Below, in pieces: positions 15,098-24,485 of a DNA stretch of 64,000 bases. Made by a program: the position numbers and the translations under genes. The notes under the pieces are model-generated. The model was not told where the DNA came from and searched no databases. It worked only from the letters and a program-made list of their open reading frames with translations. Origin of the DNA: Fen-1254 sp963769605 (lineage in GTDB: Bacteria; Bacteroidota; Ignavibacteria; UBA10030); contig CAVYML010000003.1 in the NCBI GenBank assembly GCA_963769605.1, forward strand, positions 310,001 through 374,000, in the 5' to 3' direction. Positions within the stretch are counted from its first letter, which is position 1; each line of letters begins with the position of its first letter.

Positions 15098-17461
15098 GTG
15101 TTGCGGTCTTTTTTAATGCTTTTTCTTGCCGGTTGTTTCGTTGTGTCCATTGGAGTCGGACAGATGCAACAGAAGCAGGATATCTTTAAGATTCTTGGAA
15201 TTTCCGTCGAAGGCCAACATGCGGGCGATCCGGCTTCCATCATTGCCAATACGGGATTGCAGGTGGGTGAAGAAATTACGATTCCCAGCGAGCAAACCCG
15301 GCAGGCTATCCGGCGTTTGTACAATCTGCGGTTGTTCAGCGACGTGCAAATTTATATCAATCGGCGTGAAGGGAACGGCGTGTATTTGCTGATCAAGGTT
15401 AAAGAAAACCACCGCATGGATCATGTTCAAATAAGCGGGAACGATGATTTGACGGAAGGCGATATAACGAAAAAAATTAATCTTATCAAAGGACAGATTA
15501 TTACGCCGGAAGACCTTGCGGAGGTCGTCCGTATCCTGAAACATGAATACGACAGCGACGGCTATCTCAATGCCGTCATTAACACCTCTCTTGTTCCGGC
15601 AAGCGATTCGTCAAACAGAGTGATTGTCAAGCTTGATATCGATGAAGGTCAAAAGGTGAAAGTTGACCACATTTATTTCCATGGCAATAAACATTTCGAC
15701 GACGGTGATCTCAAGGGCGAAATGAAAGAAACGAACGAACGAACATGGTGGAAGTTCTGGCAAACCAATAAATTCGATAAGAAAAAATACGCAGACGATA
15801 AGGATCTCATCGTCGCCTATTATCAAAAAAACGGATACCGGGACGCGCAGGTTCTTCGCGATTCGATTCAATATGATACCTTAAAGAAGTATCTCACGAT
15901 CGATATTACCGTGTACGAGGGGCCTCAGTATCACGTACGGAATATTACATGGGAAGGGAATACGGTGTATTCTTCTGCCGTATTGTCGGATCATCTTGCT
16001 TTTCGAAAAGGAGATATTTTTGACAAAGACAGATTTGAAAAAAACCTCCAGCGCAATGACGATGACAATGATGTGAGTTCTCTCTATTCCGACAACGGAT
16101 ATCTTTGGTTCCAGGCGGAGCCGGAACAACAGGTTATTCCGGGTGACAGTCTCGATATTGTCATTCACATCCGCGAACATAACCAATTCAGAATCGGACG
16201 CGTGAACATCACCGGTAATACGAAGACTTACGAAAAAGTCATTCGCCGCGTCTTGCTTTCGAAACCGGGCGATTATTTCAGCCGCCAGCGCATCATCAAC
16301 AGCATACGTGAATTGTCCCAGTTGAACTATTTCAACCCCGAGAAGATCAAGCCGGATGTTCACCCGGTCGACGACAAGACGGTGGATTTAGATTATGCGG
16401 TCGAGGAAAAATCGAGCGATACATTCAATATGTCTATCGGTTACAGCGGTACGTACGGCTTCAGCGGCGGATTGGGCGTGACCTTCAACAATTTTTCCAT
16501 ATCCGATCCGCTTCACGGCGGTGCGGGTCAGTCCTTTTCATTCGATTGGCAATTCGGTGTGAGCAACTATTACCGTACATTTTCCATCGGTTATCAAGAG
16601 CCATGGATGTTCGATACGCCGACATCGTTCGGGGTTAGTATCTATGATACACATCAGACCTATTACTATGACCTGCGTTACAGCGGCATATCGTTAAGTT
16701 TTGGACGCCGTTTCAAATGGCCCGATATGTATTTCCGCGGAGACTGGTCGATTCGCGTCCAGCAGAATATTTATTATCCGCTCGCCAACACTTCGTCCTA
16801 CTATCGTACTTATTATGCGGAAGGGGTAACGAGTCAGATCGGTATTAAGCAGATAATTTCGCGCAACAGCACGGACAGCCCTATCTTCCCAACGAACGGT
16901 TCTAATTTTGCCCTGGCGACAGAAGTCGACGGTTTGGGAACAGCCCAATTCACAAAGCATATTTTCAGCGCGGAATGGTTCTTGCCGCTTTCACATGCCT
17001 CGCCTTTTACGCTCATGACTTCCAGCACGATGGGGATGATTTTTCCTTTTGAAAAGAACTCGTATGTCCCTGCACTGGATCGGTTCTATATGGGAGGTAC
17101 GGGACTGGGGCAAATTTCCGTTATCCCGCTGCGAGGCTACGACGATAATTCGGTCGGCCCGTATTCAGGAGCGACCGGGGGACAGTCTATGATCAAAAAC
17201 ACCGTCGAATTGCGCTACGCGTTGACCCTGAATCCGATGCCGGTCTATACGATCCTTTTTACGGAAGCCGGAAATGTGTGGCTTACCCACGAGATTCAGA
17301 ATCCTCTTGATCTCCGCCGTTCGGTCGGTTTCGGACTGCGGGTTCTTGTGCAGTCGATCGGCATGGTCGGTTTCGATTATGCATACGGATTCGATCCCAC
17401 GACGAAGGGAAGCGCGCCTCCCGGATGGCATTTTCATTTCCAATTCGGCAAATCTTTATAA
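15098..17461 (+). CDS. bamA: Outer membrane protein assembly factor BamA
   Basis: 787 residues. The central protein that inserts beta-barrels into the outer membrane. The signal peptide (LRSFLMLFLAGCFVVSIGVG) is followed by a series of POTRA domains to about residue 430 (segments such as GVYLLIKVKENHRMDHVQIS and GRVNITGNTKTYEKVIRR). The Omp85 barrel then runs to the aromatic-rich end (WHFHFQFGKSL). A GTG at 15098 is the start, with AAAGG 7 nt upstream. The two periplasmic Skp-type chaperone genes follow directly, so the operon couples barrel assembly with lipid A synthesis. Confidence 0.95.
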   Translation: MLRSFLMLFLAGCFVVSIGVGQMQQKQDIFKILGISVEGQHAGDPASIIANTGLQVGEEITIPSEQTRQAIRRLYNLRLFSDVQIYINRREGNGVYLLIKVKENHRMDHVQISGNDDLTEGDITKKINLIKGQIITPEDLAEVVRILKHEYDSDGYLNAVINTSLVPASDSSNRVIVKLDIDEGQKVKVDHIYFHGNKHFDDGDLKGEMKETNERTWWKFWQTNKFDKKKYADDKDLIVAYYQKNGYRDAQVLRDSIQYDTLKKYLTIDITVYEGPQYHVRNITWEGNTVYSSAVLSDHLAFRKGDIFDKDRFEKNLQRNDDDNDVSSLYSDNGYLWFQAEPEQQVIPGDSLDIVIHIREHNQFRIGRVNITGNTKTYEKVIRRVLLSKPGDYFSRQRIINSIRELSQLNYFNPEKIKPDVHPVDDKTVDLDYAVEEKSSDTFNMSIGYSGTYGFSGGLGVTFNNFSISDPLHGGAGQSFSFDWQFGVSNYYRTFSIGYQEPWMFDTPTSFGVSIYDTHQTYYYDLRYSGISLSFGRRFKWPDMYFRGDWSIRVQQNIYYPLANTSSYYRTYYAEGVTSQIGIKQIISRNSTDSPIFPTNGSNFALATEVDGLGTAQFTKHIFSAEWFLPLSHASPFTLMTSSTMGMIFPFEKNSYVPALDRFYMGGTGLGQISVIPLRGYDDNSVGPYSGATGGQSMIKNTVELRYALTLNPMPVYTILFTEAGNVWLTHEIQNPLDLRRSVGFGLRVLVQSIGMVGFDYAYGFDPTTKGSAPPGWHFHFQFGKSL

Positions 17462-17502
17462 GCATATATGTTATTTATCAACCATCATCATAAGAGGGAA
17501 CA

Positions 17503-18069
17503 GTGAAAAAAATATTTTGTTTCGGAATTATTGCCGGTTTCATTTTTATTTCGCTGAGCAATGCACAATCGGCAAAGACCGGTGCATCGCTTAAGATTGC
17601 ATACGTCAATTCAGCGACGATCATCCACGAGCTTCCGGACGCGCAGCAGGTTCAAAAAGATCTTGAAGCGAATGTCAAGGTATGGCAGGATGAACTTGAA
17701 AGAATGAGCAAAGAACTCCAAGACGGTCTCGACGATTATCAGAAGAAAAAAGAAATGATGGATCCGAAGGCCAGGGAAGATAAAGAAAAGGAACTTCAAC
17801 AGCTTCAGACACACGCTCGCGAATATCAGTATCAAAAATTCGATACGCGTGAGGGAGAAGCAGTGAAATTGCGCGAGCAGAAGTTTGCTCCGATTCAGGA
17901 GGAAATTCTGAAGGCAATCGCACAAGTGGCTAAGGAAGACGGCTTTATGTATGTATTCGACAAAATGGAGAATGCGACCATTCTTCTCTATGCCGATCCC
18001 AAATTCGATTTGACCTATAAGGTTATAGATCGTCTAAAACGCGGCACAGCAAGTGACAAAACGAAATAA
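17503..18069 (+). CDS. OmpH/Skp-family periplasmic chaperone, first copy
   Basis: 188 residues: signal peptide (MKKIFCFGIIAGFIFISLSN) and then the Skp/OmpH fold, starting IAYVNSATIIHELPDAQQVQ. A long charged coiled-coil follows (about residues 50-120, rich in Lys/Glu/Gln), and a closing strand segment AKEDGFMYVFDK. Skp carries unfolded outer-membrane proteins through the periplasm. It lies between bamA and a second, similar gene. AGAGGGAAC precedes the start. Confidence 0.9.
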   Translation: MKKIFCFGIIAGFIFISLSNAQSAKTGASLKIAYVNSATIIHELPDAQQVQKDLEANVKVWQDELERMSKELQDGLDDYQKKKEMMDPKAREDKEKELQQLQTHAREYQYQKFDTREGEAVKLREQKFAPIQEEILKAIAQVAKEDGFMYVFDKMENATILLYADPKFDLTYKVIDRLKRGTASDKTK

Positions 18070-18108
18070 CTTTTTTGTTGTGAATATTTTTCATAGAAAG
18101 GCCAAGCC

Positions 18109-18720
18109 ATGAAAAAATTTTTGGTTTTGGCAGGCATATTAATAATTACGGTCTGCATGCCTGTCTCTGCTCAGATGAAGCTGGCATACTTCAACTCCGA
18201 AGCTGTTATGAAACAGCTGCCGGATGCACAGGATGCCCAGCGCCAGCTCGATAAGCTTGTCGCCGATTGGCAGGCGGATTTGAGCAAAATGCAGGAAGAG
18301 TGGAAACAGAAGTTCGACGAGTACGATAAGCGCAAGCTGATCATGACGGATAAACGCCGTGCAGATGCGGAAAAAGAGTTGCGCGATCTCGATCAAAAAA
18401 TAGTCGAATATCGCAATCAAAAATTCGGACAAAACGGCGATTTATTCAATAAACAGAACGAATTGATGAAACCGGTTCAAGACCGTATTTTTAAAGCCGT
18501 GCAGGATATTGCCAAAGAAGATGGATATGATTACGTCTTCGATAAAAGCAGCGATATTCTTCTGATGTACACGAATGAAAAATACGACCTGACGCAGAAA
18601 ATTCTCGCAAAATTGACCGCCGGTATGCCTGCATCTTTGCAGCCGGGACAAACAACTCCGGGTTCTACAACGAATCCACCGCCGGCAAAACCAGCACCTG
18701 CGCCTCCTGTAACAAAATAA
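18109..18720 (+). CDS. OmpH/Skp-family periplasmic chaperone, second copy
   Basis: 203 residues. A paralogue of the preceding gene: signal peptide ending VSAQ, then LAYFNSEAVMKQLPDAQDAQ and a charged coiled-coil. The conserved IAKEDGYDYVFDKSSD end segment is present. It differs by a proline/threonine-rich tail (about 30 residues, GSTTNPPPAKPAPAPP) that could reach through peptidoglycan or bind a partner; that role is inference. Two adjacent skp genes are common in the Bacteroidota/Chlorobi lineage. The stop codon shares one base with the lpxD start (TAATG), indicating translational coupling. Confidence 0.9.
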   Translation: MKKFLVLAGILIITVCMPVSAQMKLAYFNSEAVMKQLPDAQDAQRQLDKLVADWQADLSKMQEEWKQKFDEYDKRKLIMTDKRRADAEKELRDLDQKIVEYRNQKFGQNGDLFNKQNELMKPVQDRIFKAVQDIAKEDGYDYVFDKSSDILLMYTNEKYDLTQKILAKLTAGMPASLQPGQTTPGSTTNPPPAKPAPAPPVTK

Positions 18721-19793
18721 TGATGACCATTGCAGAAGTTGCGGAATGGCTCGGCGGCGATATTGAGGGTGCAAATCCGAATGCCCTGGCGCCTCTTGAT
18801 CGTATGGCAAAAATCGAAGAAGCAGTGCCAGGGTGTCTGACTTTTCTGGCAAATCCGAAGTACCGGAAATATCTTGCAACTACGCAAGCATCAGCTGTGC
18901 TCATTTCCCGTTCGCTTGATGTGGAAGAATACCGGAATCGGCCGGCTCTCGTTTTTATCCGCGTCGATGATCCATACGTTGCCTTTCTCCATGCCCTGAA
19001 ACGAATGACTCCGGCTGTCGAGCCGTTTTCCAGCGGCATTCACCCGACGGCTGTGATCGGAAAAAATGCGACCATAGGACAAAAAGTTTCTCTTGGTGCA
19101 TATACGGTAATCGGAGACGGAGCAGTCATTGGATCTGGGACAAAGATCGGCCACGGATGCGTGATCGGTATCGGTACGGAAATCGGATCGGATTGCCTGA
19201 TTTATCCTCTCGTCTGTTTCTATCAATCGTGCAAAGCCGGCAATCGTGTCATCATTCATTCCGGCGCTGTGATAGGTGCGGATGGGTTTGGACATGCACC
19301 CAAAGCAGACGGCACGTACGAAAAGATTCCTCAACTCGGCATCGTGTGCATCGAAGATGACGTCGAAATTGGAGCCAATACGACTATCGACCGATCGACA
19401 ATAGGAGAGACAAAAATTTGCAAAGGTGTCAAGATTGATAATTTAGTCCAGGTTGCTCATAATGTCGTGATAGGCGAGCATACGGTTATTGCCGCACAGA
19501 CGGGAATCAGCGGCAGCGCAAAAATCGGTGCACATTGCATGATTGCCGGACAAGTCGGAATTGCGGGACATCTCGAAATTGCCGACCACACCATTATCAT
19601 GGCACAGTCGGGCGTCGCAGGTTCCCTTGAAATACCGGGAAAAACGTATTTCGGCACTCCCGTTAACGAGGTGCGCAAAACACAGCACATCTATGCAGCG
19701 TTAAAGATGCTGCCGGAAACAATTCGCGAACTTACGGCATTGAAATTTAAACTTGCCGAGCTTGAACAAAAGCTCGGTGAGAAACGTTCGTAA
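18720..19793 (+). CDS. lpxD: UDP-3-O-acylglucosamine N-acyltransferase
   Basis: 357 residues. Transfers a hydroxyacyl chain from ACP to the 2-amino group of UDP-3-O-acyl-glucosamine, the third step of lipid A synthesis. An N-terminal uridine-binding domain (about 1-95) is followed by a left-handed beta-helix of hexapeptide repeats (about 105-320, e.g. IGKNATIGQKVSLGAYTVIG). It contains the HNVVIGEHTVIAAQTGISGS stretch, which carries the catalytic His. A short C-terminal helix (ELTALKFKLAELEQKL) would help trimer formation. It overlaps the preceding stop codon by one base and is followed by lpxC/fabZ. Confidence 0.95.
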   Translation: MMTIAEVAEWLGGDIEGANPNALAPLDRMAKIEEAVPGCLTFLANPKYRKYLATTQASAVLISRSLDVEEYRNRPALVFIRVDDPYVAFLHALKRMTPAVEPFSSGIHPTAVIGKNATIGQKVSLGAYTVIGDGAVIGSGTKIGHGCVIGIGTEIGSDCLIYPLVCFYQSCKAGNRVIIHSGAVIGADGFGHAPKADGTYEKIPQLGIVCIEDDVEIGANTTIDRSTIGETKICKGVKIDNLVQVAHNVVIGEHTVIAAQTGISGSAKIGAHCMIAGQVGIAGHLEIADHTIIMAQSGVAGSLEIPGKTYFGTPVNEVRKTQHIYAALKMLPETIRELTALKFKLAELEQKLGEKRS

Positions 19794-19814
19794 AAAGAAG
19801 GAGACCCCACCACC

Positions 19815-21227
19815 ATGCTCGTTCAGCAGATGACGATTAAAAAGCCGGTCACTATGTCCGGCATTGGTTTGCACACCGGCGTGCAGACTACGATGACGTT
19901 TAAACCGGCTCCTGAAAATTTCGGCATTCGCTTCCGGCGGGTCGATATGCCGAACTCACCGGAGATTCCGGCGGATGTCGACCATGTCATCGATTTGCGC
20001 CGCGGCACGACGCTCGGCATAGGCGAAGCGCGCGTCCATACCGTCGAGCATGTCCTTGCTGCCGTTGCGGGTCTTCAGGTCGACAACATTCTCATTGAGC
20101 TCAATAACATTGAACCGCCGATAGCCGACGGGAGTGCGAAGCCGTTTGTCGATATGCTGCTGGAAGCAGGCCTGGAAGATCAGGACTCGCCGAAAGATTA
20201 TCTTATTATCGACCAGGTGATCCACTATCAGGACCCGGAACGGGGCGTCGAGATCGTTGCCCTTCCGACCGACGATTTTCGGCTGACTGTTATGATCGAT
20301 TACAACAATCCGGCGCTCGGCAGTCAGCATACGGGAATGTTCAATCTGGAAAAGGAATTTATCACGGAATTTTCTTCCGCGCGTACGTTTTGTTTTCTCC
20401 ATGAAGTCGAAGAGCTCTATGATGCCGGACTTATTCAGGGAGGAAATATCGATAATGCCATCGTGATTGTGGATCGAGATTTGCCGGAAGCTGAATTAAA
20501 AAAAATTACGGCAAAGCTCGGTATTGATCACTCCGTTATCCTCGGCTCCACAGGCGTTCTCGGGGATAAAACGCTGCATTACCGCAACGAACCGGCACGG
20601 CACAAATTGCTCGATATGATAGGCGATCTTGCTTTGATCGGAGCTCCAATTAAAGCTCAAATTCTTGCTGCCCGGCCGGGACATGCCGCTAATGTCGAAT
20701 TTGCCCGCAAGGTGCGCAAACTCTACCAGCAAAATAAACTCGTCAAGAAGTACCAGCATGAAAAAAAGGAAGGTGTTGTCTTCGACGTTAATGCTATCCA
20801 GCGCATTTTGCCGCACCGTTTTCCGTTTTTGCTTGTCGATAAGATCATCGATTTCAAATTAGACGAACGTGTTGTTGCCGTAAAAAATGTAACTATGAAC
20901 GAATGGTTTTTTGAAGGTCATTTTCCCGGCAAGCCTGTTATGCCCGGAGTCCTTATCATCGAAGCCATGGCTCAGGCCGGAGGCGTGCTGCTTTTAAACG
21001 GTATAGAAAATCCGGGCGATAAGCTTGTGCTCTTTATGAGCATGAATAACGTAAAATTTCGGAAACCTGTTGTTCCGGGCGACCAGTTGATCTTCGACGT
21101 CCAAATGGTTTCACGCCGTTCGAAGATCATTCAAATTAAAGGACAAGCCTTTGTCGACGGCGCTGTCGTTGCAGAAGGTGAATTTACGGCCGGAATTACC
21201 GACCGTAATCAACATCCGATAAAATAA
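19815..21227 (+). CDS. lpxC/fabZ: Bifunctional UDP-3-O-acyl-N-acetylglucosamine deacetylase / (3R)-hydroxyacyl-ACP dehydratase
   Basis: 470 residues with two enzymes in one chain. The N-terminal LpxC part (about 1-300) deacetylates UDP-3-O-acyl-GlcNAc, the committed step of lipid A synthesis. Zinc-site motifs are visible: HTVEHVLAAVAGL (first His), and RHKLLDMIGDLAL (His and Asp). The C-terminal FabZ part (about 315-465) dehydrates hydroxyacyl-ACP; it shows IQRILPHRFPFLLVDKI and the catalytic GHFPGKPVMPGVLIIEAMAQ. The fusion is typical of Bacteroidota, Chlorobi and relatives and links supply of the hydroxyacyl-ACP pool to its use. GGAGACC precedes the ATG. Confidence 0.96.
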   Translation: MLVQQMTIKKPVTMSGIGLHTGVQTTMTFKPAPENFGIRFRRVDMPNSPEIPADVDHVIDLRRGTTLGIGEARVHTVEHVLAAVAGLQVDNILIELNNIEPPIADGSAKPFVDMLLEAGLEDQDSPKDYLIIDQVIHYQDPERGVEIVALPTDDFRLTVMIDYNNPALGSQHTGMFNLEKEFITEFSSARTFCFLHEVEELYDAGLIQGGNIDNAIVIVDRDLPEAELKKITAKLGIDHSVILGSTGVLGDKTLHYRNEPARHKLLDMIGDLALIGAPIKAQILAARPGHAANVEFARKVRKLYQQNKLVKKYQHEKKEGVVFDVNAIQRILPHRFPFLLVDKIIDFKLDERVVAVKNVTMNEWFFEGHFPGKPVMPGVLIIEAMAQAGGVLLLNGIENPGDKLVLFMSMNNVKFRKPVVPGDQLIFDVQMVSRRSKIIQIKGQAFVDGAVVAEGEFTAGITDRNQHPIK

Positions 21228-21251
21228 TGTTCCTTTTTTTGTGAGTCTTCT

Positions 21252-22046
21252 ATGCCTGTTATGATCGATTCTACTGCACGAGTCAGCAGCAAAGCTCAAT
21301 TGGGCGAACGCGTCTGCATCGGGCCCTATTCAGTTATCGGCGACGATGTCGTCATCGGCGACGGATCCGTGCTTGAATCGCATGTCGTCGTTCACAAACT
21401 TACGACAATAGGAAAAGAGTGCAAGATCGCTCCGTTTGCTTCTGTAGGATGCAGGCCGCAGGATTTAAAATATAACGATGAACCGACAAGTCTGGAAATC
21501 GGTGATCGCTGCGATATTCGGGAATATGTCACACTCAGCCGCGGTGCGGTGGAAAATGGAAAAACGGTGATCGGAAACGACTGCCTGTTCATGGCGAATG
21601 CTCATGCCGCTCACGATTGTATTGTGGGTCATCATTGCATCCTGGCAAACAGCGTTGCTCTTGCCGGTCATGTGACGCTTGGGAATTGGATTATTGTAGG
21701 CGGATTGACGCCGATCCATCAATTTGTCAAAGTTGGCGACCATGCCATGCTCGGTGGAGGGTTCCGCGCTGTAAAAGATGTTCCTCCCTTTATTCGGGCA
21801 GGCAGGGAACCCCTCGTCTATGAAGGATTGAATTCCGTCGGTTTACGCCGAAGAGGATTTTCTGCAGAAGCCATACATCTCATCGAACAGGCGTATACCA
21901 TCATTTATCAATCGAATCTAAATGTTTCGCAAGCGGTAGCAAGGATAAAACAGGAATTGCCTCAATCACCCGACATTCAAAACATTGTCCATTTTATAGA
22001 AACAAGCAAACGGGGCATTCTTTCAGGCCCGCGCCGCCGCGAATGA
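21252..22046 (+). CDS. lpxA: UDP-N-acetylglucosamine O-acyltransferase
   Basis: 264 residues. Catalyses the first acylation of lipid A synthesis, from hydroxyacyl-ACP to UDP-GlcNAc. The left-handed beta-helix of hexapeptide repeats fills residues 1-190 (STARVSSKAQLGERVCIGPY). The catalytic His lies in NAHAAHDCIVGHHCI, and the HQFVKVGDHAMLGGGFRAVK signature near residue 160 identifies LpxA rather than LpxD. A C-terminal helical domain follows. The stop codon overlaps the next start as ATGA. With lpxD and lpxC/fabZ upstream this gives three of the early lipid A enzymes in one block; lpxB and lpxH are not in the window. Confidence 0.95.
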   Translation: MPVMIDSTARVSSKAQLGERVCIGPYSVIGDDVVIGDGSVLESHVVVHKLTTIGKECKIAPFASVGCRPQDLKYNDEPTSLEIGDRCDIREYVTLSRGAVENGKTVIGNDCLFMANAHAAHDCIVGHHCILANSVALAGHVTLGNWIIVGGLTPIHQFVKVGDHAMLGGGFRAVKDVPPFIRAGREPLVYEGLNSVGLRRRGFSAEAIHLIEQAYTIIYQSNLNVSQAVARIKQELPQSPDIQNIVHFIETSKRGILSGPRRRE

Positions 22047-22822
22047 CGCACACAAACATGTGGAAATTTGAGAACACCGGTCTTCATACCGGTGTTTTTA
22101 ATATGGAGTACGACAGGCGGCTTTCACAGGAGCTTTTGCAGAAAAAAGGACAACCGACCGTCCGGGTGTACGGGTGGCGCCCCTGGGCAGTTTCATACGG
22201 CTGGAATCAATCTACCGATGAAATCGATTCCATCGCTGCTCGAAGTGAGAATGTCGACATCGTGCGGCGGCCGACGGGGGGACGCGCCATTCTCCATGCC
22301 GACGAGCTGACATACAGCGTTGTTATGCGCGTCAGGAAAAAAACTGTTTCAGAGGTCTATGAAGAAATCAGCCGGACTCTTCTTGCCGCACTTGCAATGC
22401 TTGGCGCCGAAGCCGCAATGGAAAAAACGCAGCCGAATTTTCCTGCTCTCTATCGATCCCATTCCGCGGCTGCCTGTTTTTCCAGCGCCGGCCGGTACGA
22501 GATAAAGTGCAGAGGGAAAAAAATAATCGGAAGCGCTCAGCGGCGGTATGGAACGGAGGATGGTGAAGAAGTAGTCCTGCAGCACGGCTCACTTCTCCTT
22601 GGTCCCGGTCATAAAAAAATAGCGGATTTCCTTTCATTCTCCGCAGAATCGGACCGGATTGCCCTTCGGCTTGAATTGGAAGAAAAAACAACCGACCTTT
22701 CAACGGAGCTTCACCGAATCGTTGCGTTCGATGAAGCTGCTGAAGCCATGCGCAAAGGGTTTGAGCTTGCATGGGGCATTCAATTTGAAATTATTCACGA
22801 AAATGAAAAGGTGCACCAATGA
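22043..22822 (+). CDS. Lipoate-protein ligase A family protein
   Basis: 259 residues of the biotin/lipoate A/B protein ligase fold (attachment or transfer of lipoate or octanoate to a carrier lysine). Motifs seen: DIVRRPTGGRAILHADELTY (the RRxTGG lipoyl-AMP loop, about residues 72-92) and a KIIGSAQRRYG segment carrying the conserved Lys near 155. It lacks the long C-terminal domain of E. coli LplA, so an octanoyltransferase (LipM-like) role is equally possible. It overlaps both lpxA and panB by four bases (ATGA twice), which implies tight co-translation with unrelated pathways. The exact substrate cannot be told from sequence. Confidence 0.8.
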   Translation: MTHTNMWKFENTGLHTGVFNMEYDRRLSQELLQKKGQPTVRVYGWRPWAVSYGWNQSTDEIDSIAARSENVDIVRRPTGGRAILHADELTYSVVMRVRKKTVSEVYEEISRTLLAALAMLGAEAAMEKTQPNFPALYRSHSAAACFSSAGRYEIKCRGKKIIGSAQRRYGTEDGEEVVLQHGSLLLGPGHKKIADFLSFSAESDRIALRLELEEKTTDLSTELHRIVAFDEAAEAMRKGFELAWGIQFEIIHENEKVHQ

Positions 22823-23643
22823 AAACTGCGGCGGTTACCTCTGGACCCAAAAAGGTGACAACAAAAGTCATCGGTCTTATGAAGCAGGAAGGACACCGGA
22901 TCGCCTGCCTGACGGCATACGATTTTCTTACAGCGCGCTTCCTGGATCAAGCCGGAATCGATCTTGTTCTTGTAGGCGACTCGCTCGCTAATGTTTTTCA
23001 AGGACAGGAAACGACACTTCCGGTAACTCTGGATGAAATGATTTATCATGCAAAAAGCGTAATACGTGCGATCGAACGCGCTATGGTGATCGTCGATATG
23101 CCGTTCATGTCGTATCAGGTGAACGATGAAGAGGGATTCCGGAATGCAGGCCGGGTGATGAAAGAAACCGGGGCCGGTGGCGTAAAGTTCGAAGGGGGGG
23201 AGCGCATTGCAAATCTTGTACACATGACCGTTCGCGCAGGTATACCTGTGGCGGGACATCTCGGTCTGACGCCGCAGTCGATTCATCAATTCGGCAGCTA
23301 TACTCCCCGCGGGAGCACTCCCGGTGAATTGAAACAGCTGCTCAAAGATGCAAAGGCCCTGGAAGAAGCCGGCGCTTTTTGTATCGTTCTGGAAAAAATT
23401 CCTGCAGAAGCGGCGAAGAAAATTACGAAATCCCTGTCCATTCCAACGGTCGGCATCGGGGCGGGACCCTTTTGCAGCGGGCAGATATTGGTTGTTGCGG
23501 ACATGCTTGGCTTGTATGAAGATTTTCATCCGCGCTTCGTCCGTCAGTATGCGAACCTTGCTGAGGTTATTCGAAAAAGTGTCCGGGAATACGTCAAAGA
23601 TGTCAAAGACAGAAAATTCCCGACAGAAAAAGAAAGTTATTGA
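22819..23643 (+). CDS. panB: 3-methyl-2-oxobutanoate hydroxymethyltransferase (ketopantoate hydroxymethyltransferase)
   Basis: 274 residues. Adds a hydroxymethyl group from methylene-tetrahydrofolate to alpha-ketoisovalerate, the first committed step of pantothenate and hence CoA synthesis. Characteristic motifs: LTAYDFLTARFLDQAGIDLV near residue 35, VGDSLANVFQGQETTLPVTL (metal and substrate Asp), and GGERIANLVHMTVRAGIPV. Further along come HLGLTPQSIHQFG and GIGAGPFCSGQILV. Full length. Overlaps the lipoate-ligase gene by ATGA and is followed 6 nt later by surE. No panC or panD is in the window. Confidence 0.95.
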   Translation: MKTAAVTSGPKKVTTKVIGLMKQEGHRIACLTAYDFLTARFLDQAGIDLVLVGDSLANVFQGQETTLPVTLDEMIYHAKSVIRAIERAMVIVDMPFMSYQVNDEEGFRNAGRVMKETGAGGVKFEGGERIANLVHMTVRAGIPVAGHLGLTPQSIHQFGSYTPRGSTPGELKQLLKDAKALEEAGAFCIVLEKIPAEAAKKITKSLSIPTVGIGAGPFCSGQILVVADMLGLYEDFHPRFVRQYANLAEVIRKSVREYVKDVKDRKFPTEKESY

Positions 23644-23649
23644 TTTTTC

Positions 23650-24429
23650 ATGGCAAAAAAGAAACCTACAATTCTCGTTTCCAACGACGACGGTATTGAT
23701 GCCCCGGGCATTGAGGCTCTCGTACAGGAATTGAAAAAAATCGCCGCTGTGATCGTTGTTGCACCGGATAAACAGCAGAGCGCCGTGGGGCACGCCATTA
23801 CAATGAATGACCCGCTGCGCGTAAAAGAATTTTTTAAGAACGGAAAATTTTTCGGCTATGCCGTTCAGGGCACGCCCGCTGATTGCGTGAAAATTGCGGT
23901 TAAAGCATTGCTGAAACATATTCCCGACCTCGTCGTTTCAGGCGTCAATCACGGGTCCAATACGGCTATCAGTATCATTTATTCCGGAACGGTTTCTGCG
24001 GCGACCGAAGGTACAGTCCTGGGCATACCGTCGATTGCGGTTTCCCTGACTACGCACGGCCCGGCGGATTTTCGCTACGCTTCCGTGATCGCACGCAGGA
24101 TAGCTGCAGTGGTTTTGAAAAAAGGGCTGCCCCGGCGGACGCTACTCAATGTGAATGTTCCACCGCTGCCGGCAAGCAGGATCGAAGGGATTTTGGTTAC
24201 CGGACAGGGCAAGGCGGTATGGAAGGACACGTTCGACCATCGCCGTGATCCGAGCGGTGTCGAATATTACTGGCTCATCGGTGAGCTTGAAGAAATCGAC
24301 ACGGATCTTGCTTATGATCAGGCGGCGATTCGCAGCCGCTATATTTCCGTAACGCCGATTCAATACGATTTGACCGATTACGCAATGATTGAAAAAATGA
24401 AATCGTGGAACTTGAATAAACTGAAATAG
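23650..24429 (+). CDS. surE: 5'/3'-nucleotidase SurE
   Basis: 259 residues. A metal-dependent survival-protein phosphatase that removes phosphate from nucleoside monophosphates. The metal-binding ILVSNDDGIDAPGIEALV start carries the two adjacent Asp residues. The VVAPDKQQSAVGHAIT motif and the GVNHGSNTAISIIYSGTVSA region (Asn and Ser ligands) complete the active site. The C-terminus has the usual swapped-tail length. It follows panB by 6 nt in the same frame run. A role in stationary-phase nucleotide salvage is known for the family. Confidence 0.94.
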   Translation: MAKKKPTILVSNDDGIDAPGIEALVQELKKIAAVIVVAPDKQQSAVGHAITMNDPLRVKEFFKNGKFFGYAVQGTPADCVKIAVKALLKHIPDLVVSGVNHGSNTAISIIYSGTVSAATEGTVLGIPSIAVSLTTHGPADFRYASVIARRIAAVVLKKGLPRRTLLNVNVPPLPASRIEGILVTGQGKAVWKDTFDHRRDPSGVEYYWLIGELEEIDTDLAYDQAAIRSRYISVTPIQYDLTDYAMIEKMKSWNLNKLK

Positions 24430-24485
24430 GATATTCGTACTCTGTGAATTATTTTTTACCCTCTCTTTTTTTCGTGAAGTGAATC

